Position numbers and translations under genes: made by a program
Notes under the pieces: model-generated
Told to the model about the DNA's origin: nothing
Database searches by the model: none
Seen by the model: the letters and a program-made list of their open reading frames with translations, nothing else
Shown here: piece after piece, positions 33,853-42,978 of the stretch
How positions within the stretch are numbered: the stretch's first letter is position 1
How the letters are laid out: each line of letters opens with the position of its first letter
NCBI GenBank assembly: GCA_965199235.1
Contig: CBDAQU010000001.1
Coordinates: 438,659 to 502,658, forward strand
DNA length: 64,000 nucleotides
Direction of reading: 5' to 3'
Source of the DNA: BOG-908 sp965199235
Lineage (GTDB): Bacteria; Pseudomonadota; Alphaproteobacteria; Acetobacterales; Acetobacteraceae

Positions 33853-36183
33853 TCAAGCCGCCGGTCGCGCGGCGCAGCGCGCTTTCCATAATGAGGAGAC
33901 CTGCTGACATAAGGAGACCCAGATGTCGACGTTGATGTCGATGGTGGAGAAGCGATCCGTGTAGCCCATGAACAAGCCATCGTCGAGCAGTTCGACCGTT
34001 CCGCGTGCATGGTGGGGCTCTTCAAGCCTCACGCAGAGCAACGCGTGGTCGCCCCCGTATTTCGCGATGGCGCGATGGATCGCGCGTGCCTGCTCGTTCG
34101 AGAGACCCTGCAAGCACTTGTAGACGAAGATCTTGTCGCCGTCGGCCAGGTCGTCGAGAAGCTTGCGGCGTAGATACTGCATTCGGCGAAGTTGCTGCGT
34201 TGTGAAAACGTCCACGGGCTCCGCCTTTTCTGGCGTGAACGTGTGGCTGAACATGTGGTAGCGCCTGTCGCGCGTGGTGTACTCACCGTGGATGACAGCG
34301 ACAACGGTGTGTTCCGGGTCGCCCACGCCCGCGAACCTCGTGTCCAAGGCGGTCACCAGGTGTTCGGGCGGTGTGCTGGTCCATCGTAGCAGGCTGATCG
34401 GTTCGGCGCCGAAGCGGCGTTGCACGATACCGAACTCGCACGTGTCGCCGATCGTCTCGAAAGCCATGAACAGCTTTTGCAGCCTGGCCTGCTCGTCATC
34501 TGCCGTCTCGTGCACGGTGAGAAGAGATGCGGGGATGGTGAAGGGAGCAGAACCTCCCTCACTCCTGGCGACGCCCCAATCCTGTTGAGCCTGCCACAAC
34601 GCCTCGGTTATGCCGCCGAGCACGCCTTGGTGCCGCGGATGCTTGCGCTTGAGCTCCTCCCAGAGGCGCAGGGCAACCGGCCAGTCCCGGCGCAAGGTGG
34701 CGATGACGGCGAGTTGGCGCCCGAGGTCGACATTGTCGGGAAAACGCCGTGTTGCCTCCTTCAGCAGCGTTTCAGCCTCCTGAGCACGGCCGGTTTCCCG
34801 CAGCGTCTCGGCCAAGCCGTTCCAGCCGGCCGTCTTCTCCGGAAAACGCTCCGTCAGCCGGCGCCAGGCAGCTTCGGCCCTCGCCCAATCACCGCGTTGC
34901 GCCGCGCAGTCCGCATAGGTCCGCAACGGGCCCACATCGCCCTTGCTGGACGCTATGGCGGTTTCGAAGACCGGCTGGGACTCCTCCCACCGGTCGAGCT
35001 TGGCCAAGGCTTGAGCATAGCCTGACAAGACCGGCACAGCGTTTGGGAAGCGGGCGCGAACCGACGTCCAACGGCTGAACGCTTCCTGCCAATCACCGCC
35101 CTTTTGCGGGAATCGGGCGTATTCGACGGCGATCTGCAAATTGCCGGGAAAACGCTGCCTGGCCTGCTCGATCAATTCGGAGGCTTCGCTTGGTTTGGAG
35201 TTTGCCAGCAAGGATGCGACGCCGCCGACATAGCCTGTCACCTGCGCGGGAAATCGTGCCCGCATGCTGGCCCAACGCTCTGTGGCCGACGCGAAATCGC
35301 CCATGTAGTGCGCCGCCCAGGCATCAAGCCCCGCCAGATCCTCTGACTCCGGAAACATCCGCAGAGCCGGCTGAAGCACGTTCTGCGCATCGGCACAGCG
35401 CCCGAGGTCGTTCAGCGCACGGGCGGCTCCGACATAACCGTCCACCAGCCAGGGGAACGCGGTCACGACGACATCCCACCGCGTCAGGGCCTGCGCGGAC
35501 AGGCCGCGTTCCTGGGCGAGCTGCGCATACTCGATGAGGAGCTTCGGGTTGGACGGAAAACGCTCGCTCCCTTCCAGCAGGCGCTCCTCGGCGCCGAGGA
35601 GGTCGCCGGCGGATCGGAGCGCGCGTGCTTCACGAAGAAAGCCGAGTGGTTCGTCAGGATGGAGGCGCCGCAGCGTTGCCCAACGGCGCGCCGCCTCCGC
35701 CGTGTCGCCTCGCGCATCGGCCGAGGCGGCAAAATCCAGCAGAAGGCCGAGCGCGTTCGGCCACCGGCTCAAGCCCTCGGCCAACACGGCCTCGGCCTGC
35801 TCCGACCGTCCGAGCGCCTTCAACGCAGCGCTCCCGGCGACGTAGCCGGAGAGACATCCTGGAAAGGCTTTGCGAAGGTCTGTCCACCGGCGGTCGGCCT
35901 CGGGCCAATCGGCCGCATGATGGGCCAGCCAGGCGAACTCGGCAGCGATGCGTTCGGCCTGCGGACAGTGCTCCATGCCGCGCAACAGCACCGCAGCAGC
36001 TTCCCCGCTCCTGCCCGTTTTGGACAGGGCGTTGGCCGCTCCGACGTAAGCTTGCGGATTGGCCGGTGAACGCTCAAGCACCAGAGACCAGGCTGCGAGC
36101 GCAGCATCGTGGTGCTCGGCTTTCTCCGCCGTTCTTGCCTGAGTGACCGCATCTTCCAGACTGCCGTGCACGTCCGCGCTCAT
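33853..36183 (-). CDS. Large TPR protein with an unassigned C-terminal domain
   Basis: The 776-residue protein has two halves. Residues about 10-550 hold around fifteen TPR-like repeats of 34-36 residues with a strong internal pattern (RW..LR..FP....GYVG.A..L..LGR..EA). Residues about 565-776 form a globular domain starting ETIGDTCEFGIVQRRFGAEP, followed by LLRWTSTP and DKIFVYKCLQGLS. I have the impression that this domain recurs in polysaccharide loci of Rhodospirillales, possibly a papain-like fold with Cys in GDTCEFG, but this is not certain. The TPR part probably binds partners of the sulfotransferase/FkbH block. Confidence 0.75.
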   Translation of the reverse strand: MSADVHGSLEDAVTQARTAEKAEHHDAALAAWSLVLERSPANPQAYVGAANALSKTGRSGEAAAVLLRGMEHCPQAERIAAEFAWLAHHAADWPEADRRWTDLRKAFPGCLSGYVAGSAALKALGRSEQAEAVLAEGLSRWPNALGLLLDFAASADARGDTAEAARRWATLRRLHPDEPLGFLREARALRSAGDLLGAEERLLEGSERFPSNPKLLIEYAQLAQERGLSAQALTRWDVVVTAFPWLVDGYVGAARALNDLGRCADAQNVLQPALRMFPESEDLAGLDAWAAHYMGDFASATERWASMRARFPAQVTGYVGGVASLLANSKPSEASELIEQARQRFPGNLQIAVEYARFPQKGGDWQEAFSRWTSVRARFPNAVPVLSGYAQALAKLDRWEESQPVFETAIASSKGDVGPLRTYADCAAQRGDWARAEAAWRRLTERFPEKTAGWNGLAETLRETGRAQEAETLLKEATRRFPDNVDLGRQLAVIATLRRDWPVALRLWEELKRKHPRHQGVLGGITEALWQAQQDWGVARSEGGSAPFTIPASLLTVHETADDEQARLQKLFMAFETIGDTCEFGIVQRRFGAEPISLLRWTSTPPEHLVTALDTRFAGVGDPEHTVVAVIHGEYTTRDRRYHMFSHTFTPEKAEPVDVFTTQQLRRMQYLRRKLLDDLADGDKIFVYKCLQGLSNEQARAIHRAIAKYGGDHALLCVRLEEPHHARGTVELLDDGLFMGYTDRFSTIDINVDIWVSLCQQVSSLWKARCAARPAA

Positions 36184-36295
36184 CCCGAACCGTAGCCCCG
36201 ATCATCGCGGTGAGGGACTAGCCGCTCTACCCTCACATCACAACGAAGTCGTGAAAGCAAGTTTTTGGCAAAAGCCGGGCGACGCGTTGCGAAGA

Positions 36296-38062
36296 TCACG
36301 CGGGCCAGGGCTGGGTCTGATCGTCTTGGACGCGCTGCATGATGTCCTTGTAGACCCTGTAGTAAACCATTCGATCGAAATGGTTCGGATTTTCCGTCGA
36401 CTCGTTGGCGCCGGCGTAGCTCGCTATGTCGAGAAGCGTGACGAACGGCCGGTCAGCAACGACCGACTCCGTCCAGGTGTTGATGAGTTGCTTGCGTCTG
36501 TTGATCGAGGGAGCGCCGTTCTGGGCGACGTTCCTGTCCGTAGCCTTGAGTATGAAGACGAGAGTGCCGGGAGAGACGCGTTCCAGGATGAGGATGAGGT
36601 TTGCCTTGAAATCGTCCTCGCCAATCATCCCGGTGTAGGAAAACTGGTCTTTCACTATATTGCGAAATTGCGGATCCAGGCCACTGTCAACCGCATTGTC
36701 CGCCGTCATGTCGGCCAGGGTTGCTTTATGACTTGCGTGTACGATCGGTATGGGCTGGCTGGTCGCTTTGTGACTATACAGGGCATGGTCGGCTTCCGAC
36801 CAGAAGCTGAGCACCCAGACGGCGCGGCCATGCGGCAAACTGGTCAGTGCTGATTCGAAATGTTCGTTGCGATAGCCGATTTTGCTAAAACAGTTTAACG
36901 CCTCCTCAGGGATGCCATTCAGGGCGTAGCGCGCGAACATGCTGTGTTGCAGGGGCATCATCGTGCCGTTCTCGACCCTATTGAACTCCCCATGGACAGC
37001 TCGGGACACCAGGTGGAAGTAGTGCATGATCGCGTGCAGGTCGCATCCGCCCCGCGCGTAAACATAATCCAGGACGTGATCGCTCTTACCCCTGTCTGCC
37101 ACGTCGGATGGTTCGAAGCGCACCCAATCGATGACGCGCTCGTCTCTGACGACGTCATTCAAGACGTCTCCTTTGATGCGAAGCTGCGGCCGACCCAGAC
37201 GCCGGTAGAGCCAACTCTCGATGCCCATGTCCAAAATGCGGCAGGAGAAGCAAAAATGCTTCAACCTTCGCCCGATCGGTCCGCTGTTCATGACGTACAG
37301 GCCGCAATAGCCGTAATCGCCGTACCGGTCCTGAACGCGAACGATGCCGGCCTGTGTCGCGTATCCTGACAGCAGCCTCCGCAGCTCCTGCCGCGCCTGC
37401 TCCGGGTCCTCGCTCAACCGGGTTTTGGTGAAGTTGAGCTGGTTCGTGCGGTTGATGAGCTCTACTGCGCGATCCAAGTGAGATTCGAGATCGTGCTCGA
37501 TGGTGACGGTGACCTGGCTTTCGCGCAGGAAGGATGCGTTGTCGTCACCGGCTTCGACCGCATCGGCCTTTCGGCGTTGCAGGAGGCGGTACTGTTTCAA
37601 CCGGGACAGGTCCGGATCTGGCCTGCCGCGAAGCAAAGGGTTGTCGAGCATGCCGTGAACGAACGTCTCGTCCGCGGTCTGGATGCCCGGGACGTAATGA
37701 CGCGCTTCAGCCAGGTTCATCGGATTGTCGTCGATGAACAGCACGGTTGGGGCGCGGAGCTGAACCCTCTCGACCAGCCTGGCCAGCCGCGGTCCCTTCG
37801 GCTCCCAGCTGACGCTCGGGAACACGAAGTAGTCCCAGATGGCTTCCCGCTCCAACTCCGCCTTTACGGCGGCAAGAGCGTTCTTTGAGCAGAGTGAGCT
37901 GACGATACCGCGCCTTGCGAGCTGAACGACCATCTCGTGAGTGTCACGGCGGTAGCGTATTCCGCCCTCGCTCAACGTGCCGTGCCAGAACGTCTCGTCG
38001 AGGTCCCAGACGACCAGCCGAACCGGCTCTAGCGAAGCGGCAACCTTGCTGTCGGCCCTCAT
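36296..38062 (-). CDS. Second FkbH-like HAD-IIIC protein, reversed domain order
   Basis: In this 588-residue protein the HAD-IIIC domain comes first (VWDLDETFWHGTL at about 19-31, LCSKNALAAV, LFIDDNPMNLAEA). A GNAT-like segment follows (about 160-340: VELINRTNQLNFTKTRL, VQDRYGDYGYCGLY, CFSCRILDMGIESWLYRRLG). The C-terminal 240 residues resemble an SGNH/AlgX-type domain ending NPNHFDRMVYYRV, where the Asp/His could be catalytic. The first FkbH gene has the SGNH-like part at its N-terminus instead. No ACP gene adjoins this copy. It may transfer or edit the acyl unit made by the other protein (inference). Confidence 0.78.
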   Translation of the reverse strand: MRADSKVAASLEPVRLVVWDLDETFWHGTLSEGGIRYRRDTHEMVVQLARRGIVSSLCSKNALAAVKAELEREAIWDYFVFPSVSWEPKGPRLARLVERVQLRAPTVLFIDDNPMNLAEARHYVPGIQTADETFVHGMLDNPLLRGRPDPDLSRLKQYRLLQRRKADAVEAGDDNASFLRESQVTVTIEHDLESHLDRAVELINRTNQLNFTKTRLSEDPEQARQELRRLLSGYATQAGIVRVQDRYGDYGYCGLYVMNSGPIGRRLKHFCFSCRILDMGIESWLYRRLGRPQLRIKGDVLNDVVRDERVIDWVRFEPSDVADRGKSDHVLDYVYARGGCDLHAIMHYFHLVSRAVHGEFNRVENGTMMPLQHSMFARYALNGIPEEALNCFSKIGYRNEHFESALTSLPHGRAVWVLSFWSEADHALYSHKATSQPIPIVHASHKATLADMTADNAVDSGLDPQFRNIVKDQFSYTGMIGEDDFKANLILILERVSPGTLVFILKATDRNVAQNGAPSINRRKQLINTWTESVVADRPFVTLLDIASYAGANESTENPNHFDRMVYYRVYKDIMQRVQDDQTQPWPA

Positions 38063-38197
38063 CGGCGCCAGGCTCGCTGGAGGTCAGCCGCTTGAGAGGA
38101 CATCGAGTTCGGCACCATCAAAACAGGCTCCTGCCGATTGTTGCGATCACGGTTTACGCCAAGAACTGCCAGCCTAGATCAGCAAGTGTCATTCTGA

Positions 38198-39277
38198 TCA
38201 TCCTTGATCGGAGACGTCAGCCGGTAGCTGCTCGACGAGAGGAGACTTGGCCAGCTGTCTCGCCAGGAGCTTTCTCGACCGCCATATTCCCACCCCGATC
38301 CGGACCATTGCTTCGGCTGTCGGTGGTTCGGCAGCGTCCTCGGCCACGTGCGCGGCGGGAAACAACCTACCGTTCAGAGCGGGAAAGTAACGTTCTGCGA
38401 CCGCGCGGTTGCTGTCAAGGAACATGCGCTCGATCGTCTCGATGGCTTGACGGTCGATCTGGAATTTGGGTGTCGGTCCTAGGCGCGTCAAATATCTGAC
38501 CAGGGCGACGTGATTTGGATTGAGGCTGCCGCCGACGTAGCGTGGGATGATACCGTTGGCGACACGCATGAACTCCAGGGTGTCGGCCGCCAACGCCGTG
38601 TTCTTATCCCCCGGAATGACCAGGTCTGCTGGCTGAGCTAGGTCCATGGCATCGAAGATGTCCGACACGAGTGAGTTGTCCTTGAACGTATTCCTCGCAA
38701 ACAGCCTCACGATGACGTTCTCGCGACCCGCATGCACCTCCCAATTACGCGTCAGCATGTCGAAGTTGTAGAAATAGTCGTCGTCGGATTGCGGAACTCG
38801 AAACGGTTTGGTGTTGCCGGACTTTACGGTGGTGGAATACGAACTCGGTGCAAGCTCGTGCTGGGGGCGCAGGTAGACGATGACCTTTATGCGGTCTGCA
38901 AGCTTGCCGAGGACATCGAAAAGTCGGTCCAAGGCGTGCTTCTCCCGCACTCGCGAAGACAGATGTTCGCTGGACATGACGACGTCCTTGCAGTCCGATC
39001 CGTCGAGCTCCCCTGAAAAGTCGCTGACGAAGCGGTCTCGGTAAGCCTCAACCTCGGCTGATGTGGACATTCGTAGAATCCAGTGCAGGTCCGGACGCTT
39101 TGCGAGTGGCAGGGCGTATATCGCAAGGCCGGCATGGTTGCCCTTGCCAGGCGTATTCGGGTACAGGACGCCAGCCTTTTCGAGGACAGTCCGGTTTGCC
39201 GAGAACATGGCCTGCAGCGTCGTCGTTCCGGTCTTTTCGGTGCCGATGTGCAGATAGATCGTTCGTCCGTTCGCCAT
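38198..39277 (-). CDS. Sulfotransferase-like P-loop protein
   Basis: ATG 39277 is preceded by AAGG at good spacing and gives 359 residues; in-frame ATGs at 39307 and 39331 are less likely. The PAPS loop is IYLHIGTEKTGTTTLQ, close to the sulfotransferase consensus. VVMSSEHLSSRV and VIVYLRPQHELAPSSYS provide the downstream structural motifs. Asn/His-rich segments after residue 240 are unassigned. It opens the minus-strand cluster that ends at the ACP; it is separated by 135 bases from the second FkbH gene and by 55 from puuB. Confidence 0.8.
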   Translation of the reverse strand: MANGRTIYLHIGTEKTGTTTLQAMFSANRTVLEKAGVLYPNTPGKGNHAGLAIYALPLAKRPDLHWILRMSTSAEVEAYRDRFVSDFSGELDGSDCKDVVMSSEHLSSRVREKHALDRLFDVLGKLADRIKVIVYLRPQHELAPSSYSTTVKSGNTKPFRVPQSDDDYFYNFDMLTRNWEVHAGRENVIVRLFARNTFKDNSLVSDIFDAMDLAQPADLVIPGDKNTALAADTLEFMRVANGIIPRYVGGSLNPNHVALVRYLTRLGPTPKFQIDRQAIETIERMFLDSNRAVAERYFPALNGRLFPAAHVAEDAAEPPTAEAMVRIGVGIWRSRKLLARQLAKSPLVEQLPADVSDQG

Positions 39278-39332
39278 GTCCGCCCTTGTCTCCGGCCTTG
39301 CTGTCATGCCGGTGCGGCACGAGTTCCCCATC

Positions 39333-40610
39333 CTAACCGACGCGGTCGAGTGCCCGGTAGTACCAGGAGCCGAGCACGGTCAGCGGCAGCCGAAGCGCCT
39401 GGCCGCCGGGAAACGGCAGGTATGGCAGTTCGGCGAACACGTCGAACCGGGTGGTGTCGCCTGTAACAGCCTCGCCCAGCAACCGTCCGAGCAGGTGAGT
39501 CGTCGTTACCCCGTGCCCGCTGTCGCCGTGGCTGAACAGCACGGTGGGCGAGACCCGGCCGACATGCGGGATGCGGGGCAAAGTGAGGGCGAAATTGCCG
39601 CTCCAGGCATACTCCACCCGCACGCCGGCGAGGGACGGGACGGTCTTGAGCATCAGCGGGCGTATCTTGCCCTCGATGCTGGCTGGGTCGGCGCCGCCGT
39701 AGACGGTGCCGCCGCCGTAGAGGATGCGGTGGTCGGGCGTGCGCCTGAAATAGTCCAGGAAGTAGTTGCTGTCCTCGATGCAGTAGTTGGCTGGCAGCAG
39801 GGCTTGGACGCGCGCGGGGTGGAGGGGCTCGGTCACCATGACCTGGCTGGAGACCGGCATGATCTTGCTGCCGATCTCCCGGTGCAGGAGTTTTCCCAGA
39901 TAGGCGTTGCCGCAGACCAGGACGTGGGCGGCGCGCACCAAGCCCTGGTCGGTTTGGACGGTCGGGTTGGCGCCGGTTTGGACGCCGGTGACGCGGCTGT
40001 GCTCGTGGATGCGGCCGCCGAGGGCTTCCAGCGCGGCTGCCTCGCCCAGGACGAGGTTGAGCGGGTGGATGTGCCCGCCCATGGGATCGACCAGGCCACC
40101 GACGTAGCGGTCGGTCGCCACGATGGGCGCGAGGCCGGCGCGGTCCACCAGCTGCATGGTCGTGTGGCCGTGCTGCGCCCAGACACGCGCCGCGTGCTCC
40201 AGCCCGCGCATCTGGCGCGCGGTGAACGCGGTCATCACGCCGCCGGGCACCAGGGCGCAGTCGATGCCGTATCCGACGACGCGGTCGCGGATGATCTGGC
40301 CGCCCTCCAGCGCCATGCCGCCGAGGGACGCGGCCGCGCGCGCGCCGTAGCGGCGTTCGATCGCGTCGAGCTCGCGCGAGTAGCCGTTGACGATCTGGCC
40401 GCCGTTGCGCCCGGACGCGCCCCAGCCGATGCGGGCTGCTTCCAGCACGACGACGGAGGCGCCCCGTTCGGCGAGTTCGAGGCCTGCGGAGATGCCGGTG
40501 AAGCCGGCGCCGATGATGCACACGTCCGCGCGCGTCTCGCCTTGCAGGGCGGGCCGGTCGGGGGAGGCGTTTGCGGTGGCGGCGTAGTAGCTGGGGGCGT
40601 GGACGGTCAT
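39333..40610 (-). CDS. puuB: Gamma-glutamylputrescine oxidase-like FAD enzyme
   Basis: The 425-residue DAO-family oxidoreductase has an N-terminal dinucleotide fold DVCIIGAGFTGISAGLELAERG. The following SGRNGGQ is typical of PuuB/OrdL, and LLYGGGTVYGG-like and FSHGDSGHGVTTTHLLGRLL blocks lie near the FAD in the C-terminal half. It would oxidise gamma-glutamylputrescine to gamma-glutamyl-aminobutyraldehyde, releasing ammonia and peroxide. puuA and puuD are 5-8 kb away on the same strand, so the pathway is split. Other gamma-glutamylated amines are possible substrates. Confidence 0.85.
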   Translation of the reverse strand: MTVHAPSYYAATANASPDRPALQGETRADVCIIGAGFTGISAGLELAERGASVVVLEAARIGWGASGRNGGQIVNGYSRELDAIERRYGARAAASLGGMALEGGQIIRDRVVGYGIDCALVPGGVMTAFTARQMRGLEHAARVWAQHGHTTMQLVDRAGLAPIVATDRYVGGLVDPMGGHIHPLNLVLGEAAALEALGGRIHEHSRVTGVQTGANPTVQTDQGLVRAAHVLVCGNAYLGKLLHREIGSKIMPVSSQVMVTEPLHPARVQALLPANYCIEDSNYFLDYFRRTPDHRILYGGGTVYGGADPASIEGKIRPLMLKTVPSLAGVRVEYAWSGNFALTLPRIPHVGRVSPTVLFSHGDSGHGVTTTHLLGRLLGEAVTGDTTRFDVFAELPYLPFPGGQALRLPLTVLGSWYYRALDRVG

Positions 40611-40694
40611 TGCGGCATTTATAGGGATGGCGCTTCGGCCTTGCCATGTCCGGCCAAGATTGTTGGCCGCCTTGCTAGGCGCCCGGGCCCGACA

Positions 40695-41414
40695 TCATGC
40701 CGGTTTGGGTGGCGGGCGTTTGTTCGGCGGCGGGACCGGCTTGGTGTGCGGGTTGGCGGGCGGTCTGTTTGGGCGCGGCGCGTTCGGTGCGGCGCGGGCG
40801 TGTCGTGAGGGCGTTTCGAGGCGTGGGAGCGCCTGACCGAGATGCTGGGAGATTTCGGCCAGTGTCTCGTCGGCGGGGCGGTTGCTTTCTCCGGCCAGGT
40901 CGTCTTCCAGCGCTTCGTGGTGGATGCGGGTGCTGTCGCCGGGCGTTTGGGTGCGGGGGATGGGGAAATCGTGCGCCTCGGCCGGGGTGGTGCGCGCGGG
41001 CGGCGGGCGGTCGAGGGCGCCGCTGTCTAGGCGGGCTTCGAGCAGGATGGCCTGGCGGACGCAGCGGGAGAGGGTGGCGAAGAGTTCGGCCTGGGCCGTG
41101 CTGCGGAAGACGGGCGGGCTGGGCGGCATCCATGTGCCTGGCGGCGCCGGCCGGCGCTCGGGGCGCGGCTGCAGCTCGCGCAGGGCCTCTCGCTGGGTGG
41201 CTTCGGCCAGCTCCATGCCGAGGTCGCCCAGGCGCTGGCACAGGTGCAGGCGGCGTGCGTGGCGGGCGGCGCGGTCGAGGGCGGTTATGGCGTTCAGGGT
41301 GGGGGCCCGGCGGGTGGTGTGGGAGAGGATTTGGACCATGGGGGTGGGGTGCTGGGCAAGTTTTTGCGCCTGAGGCGGCCATCCGGGTTCGACGGCGACG
41401 GGGTTCGGAGGCAC
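40695..41414 (-). CDS. Hypothetical protein, Pro/Arg-rich tail
   Basis: Unrecognised 239-residue frame. The central part (ITALDRAARHARRLHLCQRLGDLGMELAEATQREAL and ELFATLSRCVRQAILLEARLD) is helical and reads like real protein. The last 50 residues are Pro/Arg/Lys-rich low complexity. Met26 (base 41339) may be the real start. The opposite strand also has a long open frame (40697-41608), but its Arg/Gly-rich product is compositional. No neighbouring gene suggests a function. Confidence 0.55.
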   Translation of the reverse strand: MPPNPVAVEPGWPPQAQKLAQHPTPMVQILSHTTRRAPTLNAITALDRAARHARRLHLCQRLGDLGMELAEATQREALRELQPRPERRPAPPGTWMPPSPPVFRSTAQAELFATLSRCVRQAILLEARLDSGALDRPPPARTTPAEAHDFPIPRTQTPGDSTRIHHEALEDDLAGESNRPADETLAEISQHLGQALPRLETPSRHARAAPNAPRPNRPPANPHTKPVPPPNKRPPPKPA

Positions 41415-41611
41415 CCCATCCTACGGCGGCTCAGTTTTGGCTTCGGTGCAGACGGGTGGGGAACAGGACCGCACCGACAAGCGAGCAGGGCCTTGACGCG
41501 GGGAGCGCGACGCAATCGCTTCTCGCAGCGACCACACACCGAGCATCAGGCTGCTCAGCATTCGCGGTAACAGTCATCGCGTTCATGGCAGGCTTGGTGC
41601 CAAAATGAGGT

Positions 41612-41905
41612 TCAACGGTGTCGGCGTGTCGAGCTACGTGGCACGAGACGGCCTATATTCAGACCTAAGAACGCACCGAACGCTGCGCCGGTCAGCAACT
41701 CTGGGTCATGCACGTCCAACCATTCGAGACCTGCGCCGATGGCCGTCACAAGCAGTATAAGCCCGGGAACCAGAACGTAGTCGCGGCGGCTGAGCCGGCC
41801 CGCACGCACCTGATACTCCGCCACACGGTATAGGACATGGATGCTGACGGCCGCAGCAAGCGCGATACCGGCGTAAATCAGGCTCGGGATCGAAACTTTC
41901 AGCAT
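41612..41905 (-). CDS. Small membrane protein (97 aa)
   Basis: The protein has a hydrophobic N-terminal helix (SLIYAGIALAAAVSIHVLY), a basic stretch, a second helix (DYVLVPGLILLVTAIGAGL) and a weaker hydrophobic segment (LLTGAAFGAFLGLNIG), ending in Arg/His residues. This is consistent with a small inner-membrane protein. No family was recognised. It is divergent from the LysM gene, with 50 bases between the starts, so they may share control. Confidence 0.6.
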   Translation of the reverse strand: MLKVSIPSLIYAGIALAAAVSIHVLYRVAEYQVRAGRLSRRDYVLVPGLILLVTAIGAGLEWLDVHDPELLTGAAFGAFLGLNIGRLVPRSSTRRHR

Positions 41906-41955
41906 GAAAGGCCGTTGCTCTGCAACGGTCGTAACGATCGAGCGCGGAGATGACC

Positions 41956-42978
41956 ATGTCCGACAAGCGCTACATCGTCAAAGCCGGCGACTCGCTGACC
42001 AGCATCGCACAGTCGCAGCTGGGCAACGCGATACTTTGGCCACGCATCTTCGTGCACAATATGCGGCCGGACATCGCAGCCAAGACACATCACCGTCTAA
42101 CCTCACCGGACGCCCTGCGTGTAGGCGAGGTGCTGCTGATACCGGAACCGGACCGCATCAACCCGCACGGCCGCGCAGGCAGGCACCCGGCACAGCGCAC
42201 CCACCCCAAACCGGCCAAGGCAACGGCGCCAGCCACCGCTCCCGAAGCGCCCCGTCCATCAACACCGGTTGTGTCTTCCCCCGTCGCCGGTTCCGAGCCA
42301 AGCGGCAGCACTAAGGTGAACAGCTTTCCGTTCAAATATACCCTCGACAAGTTACCGCCAATCAAGCTCGAAAGCGCGGTCGCTGAAATCGAGGTTCGAT
42401 TCGAGGGTAGCATCACGATTTGGGCGGACGAGCAGATACCCGTGATGACATACACCAACAAGGGTGCGGAGCTCGCGGCCAAGCAGGAGATAGATAACGC
42501 GCTGGCCAAGCTGCTGTCAGACACTCAGGTCTCTTGGGACCGTAAGACCAACAAGGTCGAGTTTGAGAACATGCTGACCATACATGCCAAAGGCCTGCCG
42601 CCTAGTTTGACGTCGATAGGTGTTGCGATAGCGTCCGACAATCCTGTCCCCGCGTTCCGCGCTAAATTCAAAACGCCTGAGCTAAAAGGCCGGTATATGA
42701 AATTCCTTTTCATATCTCCGGAGTTCGACGTCATCGTCGATATCCGCCCGAAGTCCCAGGACCCCGAGATTACGCGACAGGCACAACCTGTAACGCGGGA
42801 ATCCTGGTACGAGGAGCCGCTGCACTTCATGACGAAGTATGAACTGTACGTCGCTGCCGGCGTGACCGTCGTAGTTGTTGTGGCGTCAAACGTCGTGACC
42901 CTCGGGGCCGACACGCCGGCCGACGTGCCAGCCGGGCTCGCCGTCGGTGGCATGCTGGCAACGGCAGGAGCCATGTGA
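41956..42978 (+). CDS. LysM-domain protein with hydrophobic C-terminus
   Basis: ATG 41956 has GGAG six bases upstream, better than ATG 41950. The 340-residue protein begins with a LysM peptidoglycan-binding module (RYIVKAGDSLTSIAQSQLG, with LRVGEVLLIPEP). A Pro/Ala linker follows (about 70-115), then a unique beta-rich region (about 120-275) and a terminal hydrophobic stretch with poly-Val (VAAGVTVVVVVASNV). No signal peptide is visible, which is odd for a wall-binding protein and suggests non-Sec export. The last Met codon overlaps the next gene. Base composition is lower in G+C than its neighbours. Confidence 0.75.
   Translation: MSDKRYIVKAGDSLTSIAQSQLGNAILWPRIFVHNMRPDIAAKTHHRLTSPDALRVGEVLLIPEPDRINPHGRAGRHPAQRTHPKPAKATAPATAPEAPRPSTPVVSSPVAGSEPSGSTKVNSFPFKYTLDKLPPIKLESAVAEIEVRFEGSITIWADEQIPVMTYTNKGAELAAKQEIDNALAKLLSDTQVSWDRKTNKVEFENMLTIHAKGLPPSLTSIGVAIASDNPVPAFRAKFKTPELKGRYMKFLFISPEFDVIVDIRPKSQDPEITRQAQPVTRESWYEEPLHFMTKYELYVAAGVTVVVVVASNVVTLGADTPADVPAGLAVGGMLATAGAM

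Noticed and set aside
39276..40808. A 510-codon plus-strand frame opposite puuB
   Set aside because: The minus strand has the FAD fold and family motifs; the plus frame is Asp/Val-rich without structure.
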